Shown here piece after piece: positions 6,843 through 13,899 of a stretch of 18,462 bases of DNA. The notes beneath the pieces are model-generated. The model saw only the letters and a list, made by a program, of their open reading frames with translations. It did no database searches and was not told where the DNA came from. The stretch is from Bacteroidales bacterium. Its GTDB lineage: Bacteria; Bacteroidota; Bacteroidia; Bacteroidales; Bacteroidaceae. Position 1 is the stretch's first letter; each line of letters begins with the position of its first letter. Made by a program: the position numbers and the translations under genes. The stretch is from positions 1-18,462 of the forward strand of contig SFPF01000020.1 in the NCBI GenBank assembly GCA_004552155.1. Direction: 5' to 3'.

Positions 6843-8039
6843 ATGATTTCCACAATCTACGACAGCGTATTTGAATTTCTCTTCGCCCACGGTCTCAGCC
6901 TCGCGGCATCGCTGCGCTTAGCCTTTGCCGCCACGCTGCTGTCTGTCTGCCTGCTATCGTGGATTGTGGGGCTCGTGTTGCACTACGTTATCGCGCCGCC
7001 CATAGGCGCTTTTGTGAAACGCACAAAAGTACATTGGGACGACTATATCCTTTCGCCCACAATGTTGCGAGCGATGTGCAACATCGTGCCCGGCGTTATC
7101 TTCTATCATCTCTTCCCCCTTTGTTTCGCTACGGCGGGCAGGGCGACGACTTCCACGCTTTACGTCTTTTTCGACCGCGGCACCTCCGTCTTCATCACGC
7201 TCACCGTGATGTGGTTGCTCACCACTTTTGTTAAAAACCTCGGTCGCGTGGCCGAGGAACTTATGCAAAAGCACCACCTGCTCGGCATACTCCAATTTGC
7301 CCGCATCATCATTTACAGCCTCTGCGGCATCACGGCTATTGCCCTCGCTTTCGGGCGTAACCCGTTGACTGTATTGGTGAGTCTCGGCGCAGCGGCCACG
7401 GTGCTAATGCTCGTGTTCAAGGATTCTATCCTCGGTCTCGTTGCCGGCATACAACTCTCCGCCAACCGAATGCTCAAAGTGGGCGACTGGGTGACGATTG
7501 AAAAGCTCGGCATCGACGGCACCGTGGAAGAAATATCGCTTACCACGGTTAAGGTCCGCAATTTCGACAAATCTGTCTCCACAGTGCCGCCTTACACGCT
7601 CGTAAGCGACTGTTTCAAGAATTGGGACACGATGCAAAACCTCGGCAGCCGCCGTTTCAAGAAAACGCTTTACATAGATGCCAACACCGTGCGCCTGCTC
7701 ACCAAACAGGAACTTGCCGACAAGAAGTTTGCGGCTTATCTCACCTCCGACGAGCGCAAGGGAGGCAACATGGTAAACCTCACGCTCTTCCGCCATTACG
7801 TGGAAAAGACGTTGCACAGCCGCAAAGACGTGAATACCGAGGACTGGATACTCACGCGCATACCGAACATCGAAGCCGGGCGCGGCGTACCCGTGGAAAT
7901 ATGGTTTTATTTCCGCGAAACGGATTTCGAGAAATTCGAAGAACTTTCGGCGCAGGCGATGGAGCAGTTCATGGCCGCCTTGCCCCTTTTCGGCCTCCGC
8001 CAGTTCCAGTTGCCAACTGGTTATTTACCCACAAAATGA
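6843..8039 (+). CDS. Mechanosensitive ion channel, MscS/YbdG-like
   Basis: A 398-aa membrane protein of the MscS superfamily, which releases solutes under hypo-osmotic stress. About five membrane segments are visible near residues 15-50, 75-100, 105-135, 150-175 and 178-210. The last is the pore helix, with alternating small residues (SLGAAATVLML) followed by FKDSILGLVAGIQLSANRMLKVGDWVTI, the MscS-domain beta entry. The stretch GIDGTVEEISLTTVKVRNFD and then SDCFKNWDTM closely resembles E. coli YbdG, so the protein is a miniconductance-type member rather than MscS itself. No obvious promoter box lies just upstream; the REP-like element occupies the gap. Confidence 0.92.
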   Translation: MISTIYDSVFEFLFAHGLSLAASLRLAFAATLLSVCLLSWIVGLVLHYVIAPPIGAFVKRTKVHWDDYILSPTMLRAMCNIVPGVIFYHLFPLCFATAGRATTSTLYVFFDRGTSVFITLTVMWLLTTFVKNLGRVAEELMQKHHLLGILQFARIIIYSLCGITAIALAFGRNPLTVLVSLGAAATVLMLVFKDSILGLVAGIQLSANRMLKVGDWVTIEKLGIDGTVEEISLTTVKVRNFDKSVSTVPPYTLVSDCFKNWDTMQNLGSRRFKKTLYIDANTVRLLTKQELADKKFAAYLTSDERKGGNMVNLTLFRHYVEKTLHSRKDVNTEDWILTRIPNIEAGRGVPVEIWFYFRETDFEKFEELSAQAMEQFMAALPLFGLRQFQLPTGYLPTK

Positions 8040-8049
8040 AATATTTTTA

Positions 8050-8382
8050 TTGCCCACGAATCTCACGAATTTACACGAAACATTCTCAATTAATTTAAAG
8101 GCGACCTGTTCGGTCGCACGAATCACACTAATCATATGATTGAATAGCCGAGCGCAGCCAAAAACATTGAATTTTCGTGCAAGTGAGCGCAATTAAGTTT
8201 ACTTAAATTGCCGAGCGCAGCCGAAAATATTGAATTTTCGTGCAAGTGAGCGCAATTAAGTTTACTTAAATTGCCGAGCGCAGCCGAAAATATTGAATTC
8301 GTGAAGATTCGTGCGACCGAACAGGTCGCCATTTAAAAACGCAAGGAAAAGATTCGTGTAAATTCGTGAGATTCGTGGGCAA
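8050..8382. mobile_element. Composite inverted-repeat element A (MITE-like), with REP units inside
   Basis: Perfect 30-bp terminal inverted repeats at 8050-8079 and 8353-8382 (TTGCCCACGAATCTC...). Perfect 24-bp inner inverted repeats at 8100-8123 and 8307-8330 (GGCGACCTGTTCGGTCG...). The loop between the inner arms holds one partial and two full REP-like units. The same element, arranged differently, lies at 16133-16375. There is no coding capacity for a transposase, so any movement would need help in trans. From 8383 to 8513 are further diverged CTCGTGGGC-type repeats and no gene. Confidence 0.75.
8172..8290. repeat. REP-like units inside element A (63-bp period)
   Basis: Two full 56-bp units at 8172-8227 and 8235-8290, with a partial unit before them (about 8146-8163). 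Units are separated by ATTGAAT, and that heptamer also flanks the whole array. The inner stem is GCAATTAAGT with ACTTAAATTGC, the A/T-rich version of the stem at 4473-4495. Confidence 0.88.
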
Positions 8383-8513
8383 AAATAAAAACTCGTGGGC
8401 GAAAAATCTTTCGTGTTGCCGTCAAATAAAGCATAATTCCGTGGCGCATACGCCTTACTGCTAAGCAAAAGCACACAAAACGCGCTTTTCTGCGCAAAAA
8501 AGCAATATAAAAG

Positions 8514-8545
8514 TTTGGCAGATATTGCCGATACCGCTAATTTTG
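8514..8545 (+). promoter_or_regulatory. Bacteroidetes promoter of the NifU-like/GGGtGRT operon
   Basis: TTTG at 8514-8517, an exact 20-nt spacer, then TAATTTTG at 8538-8545. This is the best canonical -33/-7 pair in the window. It places transcription start near 8552 and so rules out translation from an upstream in-frame ATG at 8525. Confidence 0.8.
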
Positions 8546-8581
8546 CAAAAGCAAAACCCTTATTTTATAATTATAAAAGAC

Positions 8582-9283
8582 ATGGAATACTCACACGAAG
8601 TAAAGAACATGTGTTGCGTGGCCAAAGGCCCCAATCATGGTCCCGCTCCCATTCCCGAAGAGGGCAAGTGGGTGCAAGCCAAAGAAATCAAGGACATCTC
8701 CGGCCTGACCCACGGTGTGGGTTGGTGCGCACCCCAGCAGGGCGCGTGCAAGCTCACGCTCAATGTTAAGGAAGGCGTTATCGAAGAATGCCTCGTTGAA
8801 ACCATCGGCTGCTCGGGCATGACGCACTCCGCCGCCATGGCCAGCGAAATCCTTCCCGGCAAGACCATCCTCGAAGCCCTCAACACCGACCTCGTTTGCG
8901 ACGCCATCAACACGGCCATGCGCGAACTCTTCCTGCAAATCGTTTACGGACGCACGCAGAGCGCATTCTCCGAAGGCGGCCTCGTGATCGGCGCAGGCCT
9001 TGAAGACCTCGGCAAAGGCCTTGTATCGCAGTGCGGCACGCTTTACGGCACGAAGGTTAAAGGCACCCGCTACCTCCAACTCACCGAAGGCTACATCACC
9101 AAGATGTATCTCGACAAGGACGACCAGGTTTGCGGCTACGAGTTCGTACACATGGGCAAGTTTATGGACGCTGTCAAGAAAGGCGTACCCGCCGACGAAG
9201 CCCTCAAGAGCGTTACCGGCACCTACGGCCGTACCAAGGAAGAGGACGGCGCAGTTAAATCAATCGACCCACGTAAAGACTAA
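8582..9283 (+). CDS. NifU-like iron-sulfur cluster assembly scaffold protein
   Basis: A 233-aa protein resembling NifU/IscU-type scaffolds, which hold nascent Fe-S clusters in the cytoplasm. Cysteines in family-like settings include C49 and C56 (GWCAPQQGACKLTL), C77 in ETIGCSGMTHSAAMASEIL, C106 (VCDAINTAMREL), and C151 in a C-terminal region (SQCGTLYGTKVKGTRYLQLTEG) that is not in classic IscU. This long form is, from memory, regularly found next to GGGtGRT genes in Bacteroidetes and Firmicutes, as here. The start at 8582 (MEYSHEV) is fixed by the promoter at 8514-8545. The stop is 17 nt before the next start, with a strong ribosome site between them. Its precise target is unknown. Confidence 0.85.
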   Translation: MEYSHEVKNMCCVAKGPNHGPAPIPEEGKWVQAKEIKDISGLTHGVGWCAPQQGACKLTLNVKEGVIEECLVETIGCSGMTHSAAMASEILPGKTILEALNTDLVCDAINTAMRELFLQIVYGRTQSAFSEGGLVIGAGLEDLGKGLVSQCGTLYGTKVKGTRYLQLTEGYITKMYLDKDDQVCGYEFVHMGKFMDAVKKGVPADEALKSVTGTYGRTKEEDGAVKSIDPRKD

Positions 9284-9285
9284 TT

Positions 9286-9291
9286 AGGAGG
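9286..9291 (+). promoter_or_regulatory. Strong Shine-Dalgarno before ATG 9301
   Basis: AGGAGG lies 9 nt before ATG 9301. Such a strong site is unusual in this window and marks 9301, not 9390, as the ancestral start of the GGGtGRT gene. Confidence 0.8.
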
Positions 9292-9300
9292 ACTGCAATT

Positions 9301-9393
9301 ATGATTAGAGAAGTAAAATTTGCGAAGAAGCCAACCAAATCTGTGAAGCCGCTGGCCTTGATCCTTATCAGACCTGTGAAGAAACGCAGATGA
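9301..9393 (+). CDS. Short leading ORF, frameshifted 5' end of the GGGtGRT gene
   Basis: From the well-placed ATG 9301 the frame encodes 30 aa and stops at TGA 9391-9393. It does not look like a protein of its own. In the alternative frame, 9312-9389 reads SKICEEANQICEAAG and then LDPYQTCEETQ, which continues directly into ICFENAKWAY of the downstream frame and matches the N-terminal region I recall for GGGtGRT proteins. One extra base near the AAAATTT run (about 9315-9320) would join both parts. The TGA overlaps ATG 9390 as ATGA, so termination-reinitiation could still express the rest. It may be a sequencing or assembly error, a real mutation, or recoding. Confidence 0.55.
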   Translation: MIREVKFAKKPTKSVKPLALILIRPVKKRR

Positions 9394-10190
9394 TTTGCTT
9401 TGAAAATGCTAAATGGGCATACGTCGTTGGTACTGCCATTGCGCTTAAAGAGAAGGCAAAAGACGCTGTTCAGGCTGCCGAATACATCGGCGAGGGCCTG
9501 CAGGCATTCTGCATTCCCGGTTCCGTAGCCGACGACCGTAAGGTAGGTATCGGCCACGGCAAGCTCGCAGCCCGTCTGCTCTCTCCCGAAACCAAGTGCT
9601 TCGCTTTCCTCGCCGGCCACGAGAGTTTCGCAGCCGCCGAAGGCGCTATCAAGATTGCACAGATGGCCAACAAGTCAAGACCCGCCGACAAGCCCCTGCG
9701 CTGCATCCTCAACGGTCTCGGCAAGGACGCTGCCATGATTATCAGCCGCATCAACGGTTTCACGTACGTGCAGACCAAGTTCGACTATTTCACGGGCGAA
9801 CTCAGCATCGTGAAGAAAACTCCTTACAGCAACGGTCCCCGCGCTGCCGTTAACTGCTACGGCGCCGACGACGTTCGCGAAGGCGTAGCCATCATGTGGC
9901 ACGAAGACGTAGACGTATCCATCACGGGTAACTCTACCAACCCCACTCGTTTCCAGCACCCCGTTGCAGGTACTTACAAGAAGGAGCGCGTGCTTCAGGG
10001 CAAGCCCTACTTCAGCGTAGCATCTGGCGGTGGCACGGGCCGCACCCTCTCTGACGCTCAGTTTGCCGGTTCTTCTTCTGTTCCCGCACACGTTGAGATG
10101 ATGGGCTTCCTCGGTATTGGCAACAACCCCATGGTAGGTTGCTCCGTGGCTTGCGCCGTTAACGTGGACCTCGTACTGAACAAGAAGTAA
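9390..10190 (+). CDS. GGGtGRT protein (5' end frameshifted, internal deletion suspected)
   Basis: Member of the GGGtGRT family, found beside Fe-S scaffold genes; its biochemical role is not established. The open frame gives 266 aa; I recall about 330 for the family. Family motifs include CIPGSVADDRKVGIGHG, FAFLAGHESFAAAEGAIK, LNGLGKDAAMIISRINGFTY, CYGADDVREGVAIMWHE, ITGNSTNPTRFQHPVAGTYK, and GGGTGRT at 213-219. The text then goes straight from GRTL to SDAQFAGSSSVPAHVEMMG; I recall about 22 extra residues there in relatives. ATG 9390 lies inside a conserved block and lacks its own Shine-Dalgarno, so it is probably not the native start. The gene ends before a strong terminator. Family call is firm; whether the protein is functional is open. 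Confidence 0.82.
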   Translation: MICFENAKWAYVVGTAIALKEKAKDAVQAAEYIGEGLQAFCIPGSVADDRKVGIGHGKLAARLLSPETKCFAFLAGHESFAAAEGAIKIAQMANKSRPADKPLRCILNGLGKDAAMIISRINGFTYVQTKFDYFTGELSIVKKTPYSNGPRAAVNCYGADDVREGVAIMWHEDVDVSITGNSTNPTRFQHPVAGTYKKERVLQGKPYFSVASGGGTGRTLSDAQFAGSSSVPAHVEMMGFLGIGNNPMVGCSVACAVNVDLVLNKK

Positions 10191-10220
10191 GCGGCAGACG
10201 CTTACTGCTCATCTAAATAA

Positions 10221-10257
10221 AATCTCCCGCAACCCATTCGGTTGCGGGAGATTTTTT
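10221..10257 (+). terminator. Rho-independent terminator after the GGGtGRT gene
   Basis: A perfect 14-bp stem (AATCTCCCGCAACC at 10221-10234, loop CATTC, complement at 10240-10253) runs into a T6 tract. It closes the NifU-like/GGGtGRT operon. Confidence 0.93.
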
Positions 10258-10313
10258 GTGCGGGTTAATCTCATTCTATTTAAGAAAGCGTGGTTTATAT
10301 ATATAAAGTTGCC

Positions 10314-10321
10314 TATATTTG
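10314..10321 (+). promoter_or_regulatory. Putative -7 box for the MORN/Sel1 gene
   Basis: TATATTTG fits TAnnTTTG and lies 50 nt before ATG 10372. No clear TTTG is seen at the -33 position. It argues against the GTG at 10258, which lies inside the preceding terminator's T-run end. Confidence 0.5.
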
Positions 10322-10371
10322 CAAAGGAGGCTTATAACGAGCAAACGAGATGTAATTTAACCGAAAAGACT

Positions 10372-12306
10372 ATGATATTATACCCTAATAAATGGATTTT
10401 GTTGCCTGACGGCAAACGTTATCAAGGAGAGATTGACAAAGCAACAGGGCTTCCGCATGGCCTCGGCATGATGGCTCTCGATGCCACGACCTTTTATGCC
10501 GGTGAGTTCAGCAACGGCAAACGCCACGGGCGCGGTTTCCTGATTACCCTTGAGGTGGAAGAAAAAGAAGGGCAGAGATGGGTGCGCGGTACTTATGAAG
10601 AAGTGATGGCAACAGCAGAGTTCGATAGTTGCGGGCGCGTAGTGCATTGCGACCGCGTGGGACATTGTGTGCCATGCATTGTGAGGTACGAAAAATGGGT
10701 TAAGAGCAATGACGGCACTTGGGCGAGCGATGTCTTTGTTGCGCCTGCTGACCTGTCTGCTTTGCATGGCAAACCGTGGAAGTGGGCGGAGACAACGTAT
10801 AAAAGTGTGCAATACCGTGACAATAGCCCGAATCCTTTTGCCACCGAGTTTAAGAATCAGATAAGAGAAGCACGTCGAGACGGCACTTATTCCTTTAACG
10901 GCAAAGCGTATGTGACCGTTTACGACGAAAATCATTTGCTCTTTTGCGACACCTATGGCCATGTGTTCGTGCTTGCGCCCGGCGAGGAGCATTACTACGA
11001 CGATATGTCTTTGGGGCCGGAAAACAAGGAACGGCACATATTCTCATTGCGCATTGCCCCCGATTATTGCTGGCTTATGGAAAATGGCGGTTATAACGAA
11101 ATAATTGAAAACGCCCTTGCCGACGGCGGTCCGAAAAGCGAGGCGGAACGCATTTATTTCTTGCGCGTGTTCTACACGAGGCATTGCATTTTCAAACTCT
11201 CGGCGCAGTCGCTTGACCTTATAGAACGGGCTGCAAACAGCGGCAATCCTTATGCGCAGTTTGCTTACGGAAGATATCATATTGTGGTAAAGCCGTGCGA
11301 AGATTCGGCAACTATCTCGATCGATTATTTCAAAAAAGCGCAGGCTGGTGGCGTAGCCGATGCTACTGCTTCGCTTGCAGAGGCCTGGCGCTATGGCGAC
11401 GCGGGGACGGTGAACCATGAACTGTTCGACCAACTGCTTGAAGAGGCGTTGGCCCAGAATAGCGAGTATGCCGCTAACTTGAAATTCAGAAAGTTATGCT
11501 TTGGTTCTGTGGTCTTTAAGAAGGACCCCGATGCAGCCCAGAAATTAGCCGATGCCTGGCTGCACGGCGATACCAATCTCAAATATTATTTCTCCCTTTG
11601 GCTCTATAATCGTGCCCTCGCGCTCGAAGAACTCGGAAGGAAAAAGGAGGCAGAGGATTTCTTTACCCAAGCAGTCAGACATGGAGAGGTGCAGGCTTGG
11701 TTTAACCTGGCACTGCTAAAAGGCAAGTTAGACGACAACTGCCACCTCACCGATATGGAAACCTATCTGTCCGTTTTGCGGGAGGGCGCGAAGCATGGAG
11801 ACGTAGACTGCCGCACTTTGTTCGCGTGGCAGGAGCTGCTTGACTTTGACAACTTGGAGGATTGTGAAAAGACCGAGGTGCTTGCAAAAGAACTTCTCGA
11901 CGAACTTAAAGTGTGCGCCAATCTTGGTTCACAAGTTGCGGCTGAACTGGTGGGCGATGTATATTATAATGGTTACTGCTTGCAGCCGGAAAATAACGAG
12001 GAGGCGTGGGCGTGGTATACCAAGGCAGCAAATTGGGACTACTTTACGGCATACGAAAAAATGTATGACATGGTGCGCTGCCACGATAAGGACATGTTAT
12101 TCACTGAGCACGACTTGCTGGCCCTTAAAGGCACGCGCCTCGGCTCCCGCAAACTGCTTAACGAGACGGTAATCGCCCACACTATGGGCCGCTTGGAAGA
12201 ACATGCGGCCGAGATAGAACAATATTACGACCCGATATTCGATAATGAAGAAGAGGAGGAAGAAAAAGCGGACGATGCCGATGGGAAATTCGATGCGTGG
12301 GTGTAA
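10372..12306 (+). CDS. MORN-repeat and Sel1-like repeat protein
   Basis: A 644-aa protein, probably cytoplasmic (no signal peptide or membrane helix seen). Residues about 15-60 hold two MORN-type units, best seen as FYAGEFSNGKRHGRGFL at 41-57. The middle (about 70-290) has no motif I recognise. From about 310 to 590 there are Sel1/TPR-like alpha repeats, such as NSGNPYAQFAYGRYH, KKEAEDFFTQAVRHGEVQAWFNL and an EEAWAWYTKAANWDY segment. The C-terminus is very acidic (a run of Glu/Asp near 623-640). Both repeat types usually mediate protein contacts, so a scaffold role is likely, but the partner is unknown. It is transcribed alone between a terminator at each end. Confidence 0.82.
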   Translation: MILYPNKWILLPDGKRYQGEIDKATGLPHGLGMMALDATTFYAGEFSNGKRHGRGFLITLEVEEKEGQRWVRGTYEEVMATAEFDSCGRVVHCDRVGHCVPCIVRYEKWVKSNDGTWASDVFVAPADLSALHGKPWKWAETTYKSVQYRDNSPNPFATEFKNQIREARRDGTYSFNGKAYVTVYDENHLLFCDTYGHVFVLAPGEEHYYDDMSLGPENKERHIFSLRIAPDYCWLMENGGYNEIIENALADGGPKSEAERIYFLRVFYTRHCIFKLSAQSLDLIERAANSGNPYAQFAYGRYHIVVKPCEDSATISIDYFKKAQAGGVADATASLAEAWRYGDAGTVNHELFDQLLEEALAQNSEYAANLKFRKLCFGSVVFKKDPDAAQKLADAWLHGDTNLKYYFSLWLYNRALALEELGRKKEAEDFFTQAVRHGEVQAWFNLALLKGKLDDNCHLTDMETYLSVLREGAKHGDVDCRTLFAWQELLDFDNLEDCEKTEVLAKELLDELKVCANLGSQVAAELVGDVYYNGYCLQPENNEEAWAWYTKAANWDYFTAYEKMYDMVRCHDKDMLFTEHDLLALKGTRLGSRKLLNETVIAHTMGRLEEHAAEIEQYYDPIFDNEEEEEEKADDADGKFDAWV

Positions 12307-12324
12307 AGAATAAAGAATTTTAGC

Positions 12325-12361
12325 AGACGAGTGAACGAGCAACATGCCCGTTCACTCGTCT
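12325..12361. terminator. Hairpin terminator between convergent genes
   Basis: A perfect 13-bp stem (AGACGAGTGAACG at 12325-12337 with its complement at 12349-12361; 11-nt loop) lies between the converging MORN/Sel1 gene and lipid kinase gene. A T-rich tract follows on the plus side and A/T-rich sequence on the other, so it may serve both. Its arms are made of the same octamer motif that flanks the REP-like elements. Confidence 0.7.
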
Positions 12362-12394
12362 ATTTGTTTCCGAAAAATGTAAAGCGTGCTTAGC

Positions 12395-13441
12395 CTAATT
12401 CTTTCGCAGTTTTTCGAGTAAGTTACGGTTGAGTTGCAGCAGGTTGTCCGTTTTCATTTGCAGTGTCGGAGGAAGTGTGGTCAGTTCCTTGAACCACTCG
12501 GGAATAGATTGCTGCAAATTGCATTGGCGCACCTTCTTGGCAAACGGATTGACCACGACGCGCAGTTGCTGCGGCACGATACGGATGTCGATCTCGGAAG
12601 AAGTGATGAAAGGGTCGCCGTCGCAATGCACCGCTCCCTCGGAAGGGCGGGTGATGTGTAGGGCATTGGTTTGGAACGTCTTGACGTGCTGGTTTTTCTC
12701 CAAAGTGCCGTTGAAAAGTTGCAAGCAAACCTGTGCGCCCTCCAATGGCGGGAAGGGTTCAATCACGACAATGTCGAGCAATCCGTCTTTCATCGAGGCG
12801 TGCGGCGCGATATAGGCGTTGTTGCCGTACTGCGAGGCGTTGGCACACGCCACCACGAAGGCTTCCTGCTCCAAAATATCATCGCCCTCGCCGTCCGTGC
12901 TCTTATATTTAATAATGTATCGCTCGGGCTTGTACTTAAATCCTTCTTTAATCATGTTCTCGGCGTAGGCCATAGGGCCGCGCCGCCCCGCCTCGGCGAA
13001 TTTCAGGCTGATGAGGGCGTCAAAGCCGAGGCCGCAGGTGCAGAAGAAAGGGTGGCCGTTGAGCGTGCCGTAGTCGAGGGCGTGGATTTCCGCTTTGTTG
13101 ATAACTTCGATGGCGCGGGGCATATCCATGGGCAGTTGCAAGTGGCGGGCAAGACCGTTGCCCGAACCGCTCGGCACGATGGCGAGGGCAGTCGGTGTTT
13201 GTACCAATGAGGCGGCAATTTCGTTTACCGTGCCATCGCCGCCCACAGCAGCCACAATGTCGATTCCCTCGGCTGCGGCTTGTCGCGCCAGTTCGGAGGC
13301 ATGGCCGGCACGCTCGGTGTATACCGTCTGAAAGTCAAAGCGGTTCTTGTCGGTATAGGCATCGGCAATGGCTGCAAAGTCCCTTTTTCGGTTCGTGCCC
13401 GAAATAGGATTGACAATATATAATAAGCGTGTCTTGGTCAT
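12395..13441 (-). CDS. Diacylglycerol/sphingosine kinase family lipid kinase
   Basis: A 348-aa member of the DAGK catalytic-domain family (YegS/BmrU/LCB5 group), which phosphorylates a lipid hydroxyl with ATP at the cytoplasmic membrane face. Motifs: IVNPISGTNRKR at 9-20, the nucleotide-binding VGGDGTVNE at 66-74, and PSGSGNGLARHLQLPMD at 90-106. A second domain holds CGLGFDAL and GLLDIVVIEPF and an HCDGDP motif near 278. The C-terminal 50 residues extend beyond the usual length of about 300. The substrate could be diacylglycerol or a long-chain base; the divergent serine palmitoyltransferase gene next door makes the latter worth considering. No clear TAnnTTTG box is visible just upstream. 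Confidence 0.9.
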   Translation of the reverse strand: MTKTRLLYIVNPISGTNRKRDFAAIADAYTDKNRFDFQTVYTERAGHASELARQAAAEGIDIVAAVGGDGTVNEIAASLVQTPTALAIVPSGSGNGLARHLQLPMDMPRAIEVINKAEIHALDYGTLNGHPFFCTCGLGFDALISLKFAEAGRRGPMAYAENMIKEGFKYKPERYIIKYKSTDGEGDDILEQEAFVVACANASQYGNNAYIAPHASMKDGLLDIVVIEPFPPLEGAQVCLQLFNGTLEKNQHVKTFQTNALHITRPSEGAVHCDGDPFITSSEIDIRIVPQQLRVVVNPFAKKVRQCNLQQSIPEWFKELTTLPPTLQMKTDNLLQLNRNLLEKLRKN

Positions 13442-13497
13442 ATTAATTCATCGCTATATGTACGAGTTAGTAAACAAGTTAACGAGTAGACAAAGAA

Positions 13498-13608
13498 TTT
13501 TCGTGCAAGCGAGTGCAATAGAACTTGCTCAGATTGCCGAGCGCAGCCGAATTTTCGTGCAAGCGAGTGCAATAGAGACTTGCTCATATTGCCGAGCGCA
13601 GCCGAAAA
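13498..13608. repeat. REP-like hairpin array, two fused units
   Basis: Two units, starting at TTTTCG 13498 and 13552; the first loses its final AA and runs directly into the second. The first has a mismatched inner stem (GCAATAGAAC with GCTCAGATTGC), the second carries an extra A (GAGACTTGCTC). AGTAAACA/AGTTAACG/AGTAGACA octamers precede the array at about 13469-13492, and reverse-oriented octamer-like sequence follows at 13680-13716. The rest of 13609-13839 is A/T-rich with no gene seen. Confidence 0.85.
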
Positions 13609-13839
13609 TCTCAAAGCAAAAATCTCAAAGAAAATAAGACAAGATCCTCGTAAAAGATATAATTAGCAAGACTTCTCTGTCTCGTCTACTCGTTTATTAG
13701 TATACTCGTCTACCAAATAAACCAGGTTATCTTACTACAAAGTTATGAATATATTTCTCTAAACGGCATTTTTTGCACTAAAAGTTGATTTTTGAGCAAT
13801 ATTTCTTAACTAAAAGGGCAGAAAGTCGCATCAAATACG

Positions 13840-13847
13840 TAACTTTG
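13840..13847 (+). promoter_or_regulatory. Putative -7 box for serine palmitoyltransferase
   Basis: TAACTTTG fits TAnnTTTG and lies 52 nt before ATG 13900. The -33 region lacks a clear TTTG. Confidence 0.5.
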
Positions 13848-13899
13848 CCCAGAATTTATAATACTTGGAAAGGATCATGCCTTTTCGTAAAATGATATT

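Noticed and set aside
8146..8290. CRISPR array
   Set aside because: Units are nearly identical, separated only by a constant heptamer, with no variable spacers and no cas genes.
8525..8581. Upstream ATG at 8525 for the NifU-like gene
   Set aside because: It lies between the -33 and -7 promoter elements (8514-8545), so it would not be in the transcript.
9312..9330. Canonical -1 programmed frameshift heptamer in the GGGtGRT start
   Set aside because: AAATTTG is present but not in the register needed for tandem slippage (zero-frame codons are AAA TTT); only single-site slippage is possible, so an indel is more likely.
10258..10371. GTG start at 10258 for the MORN/Sel1 gene
   Set aside because: It touches the T-run of the preceding terminator and precedes a -7 box at 10314-10321; ATG 10372 begins a sensible protein.
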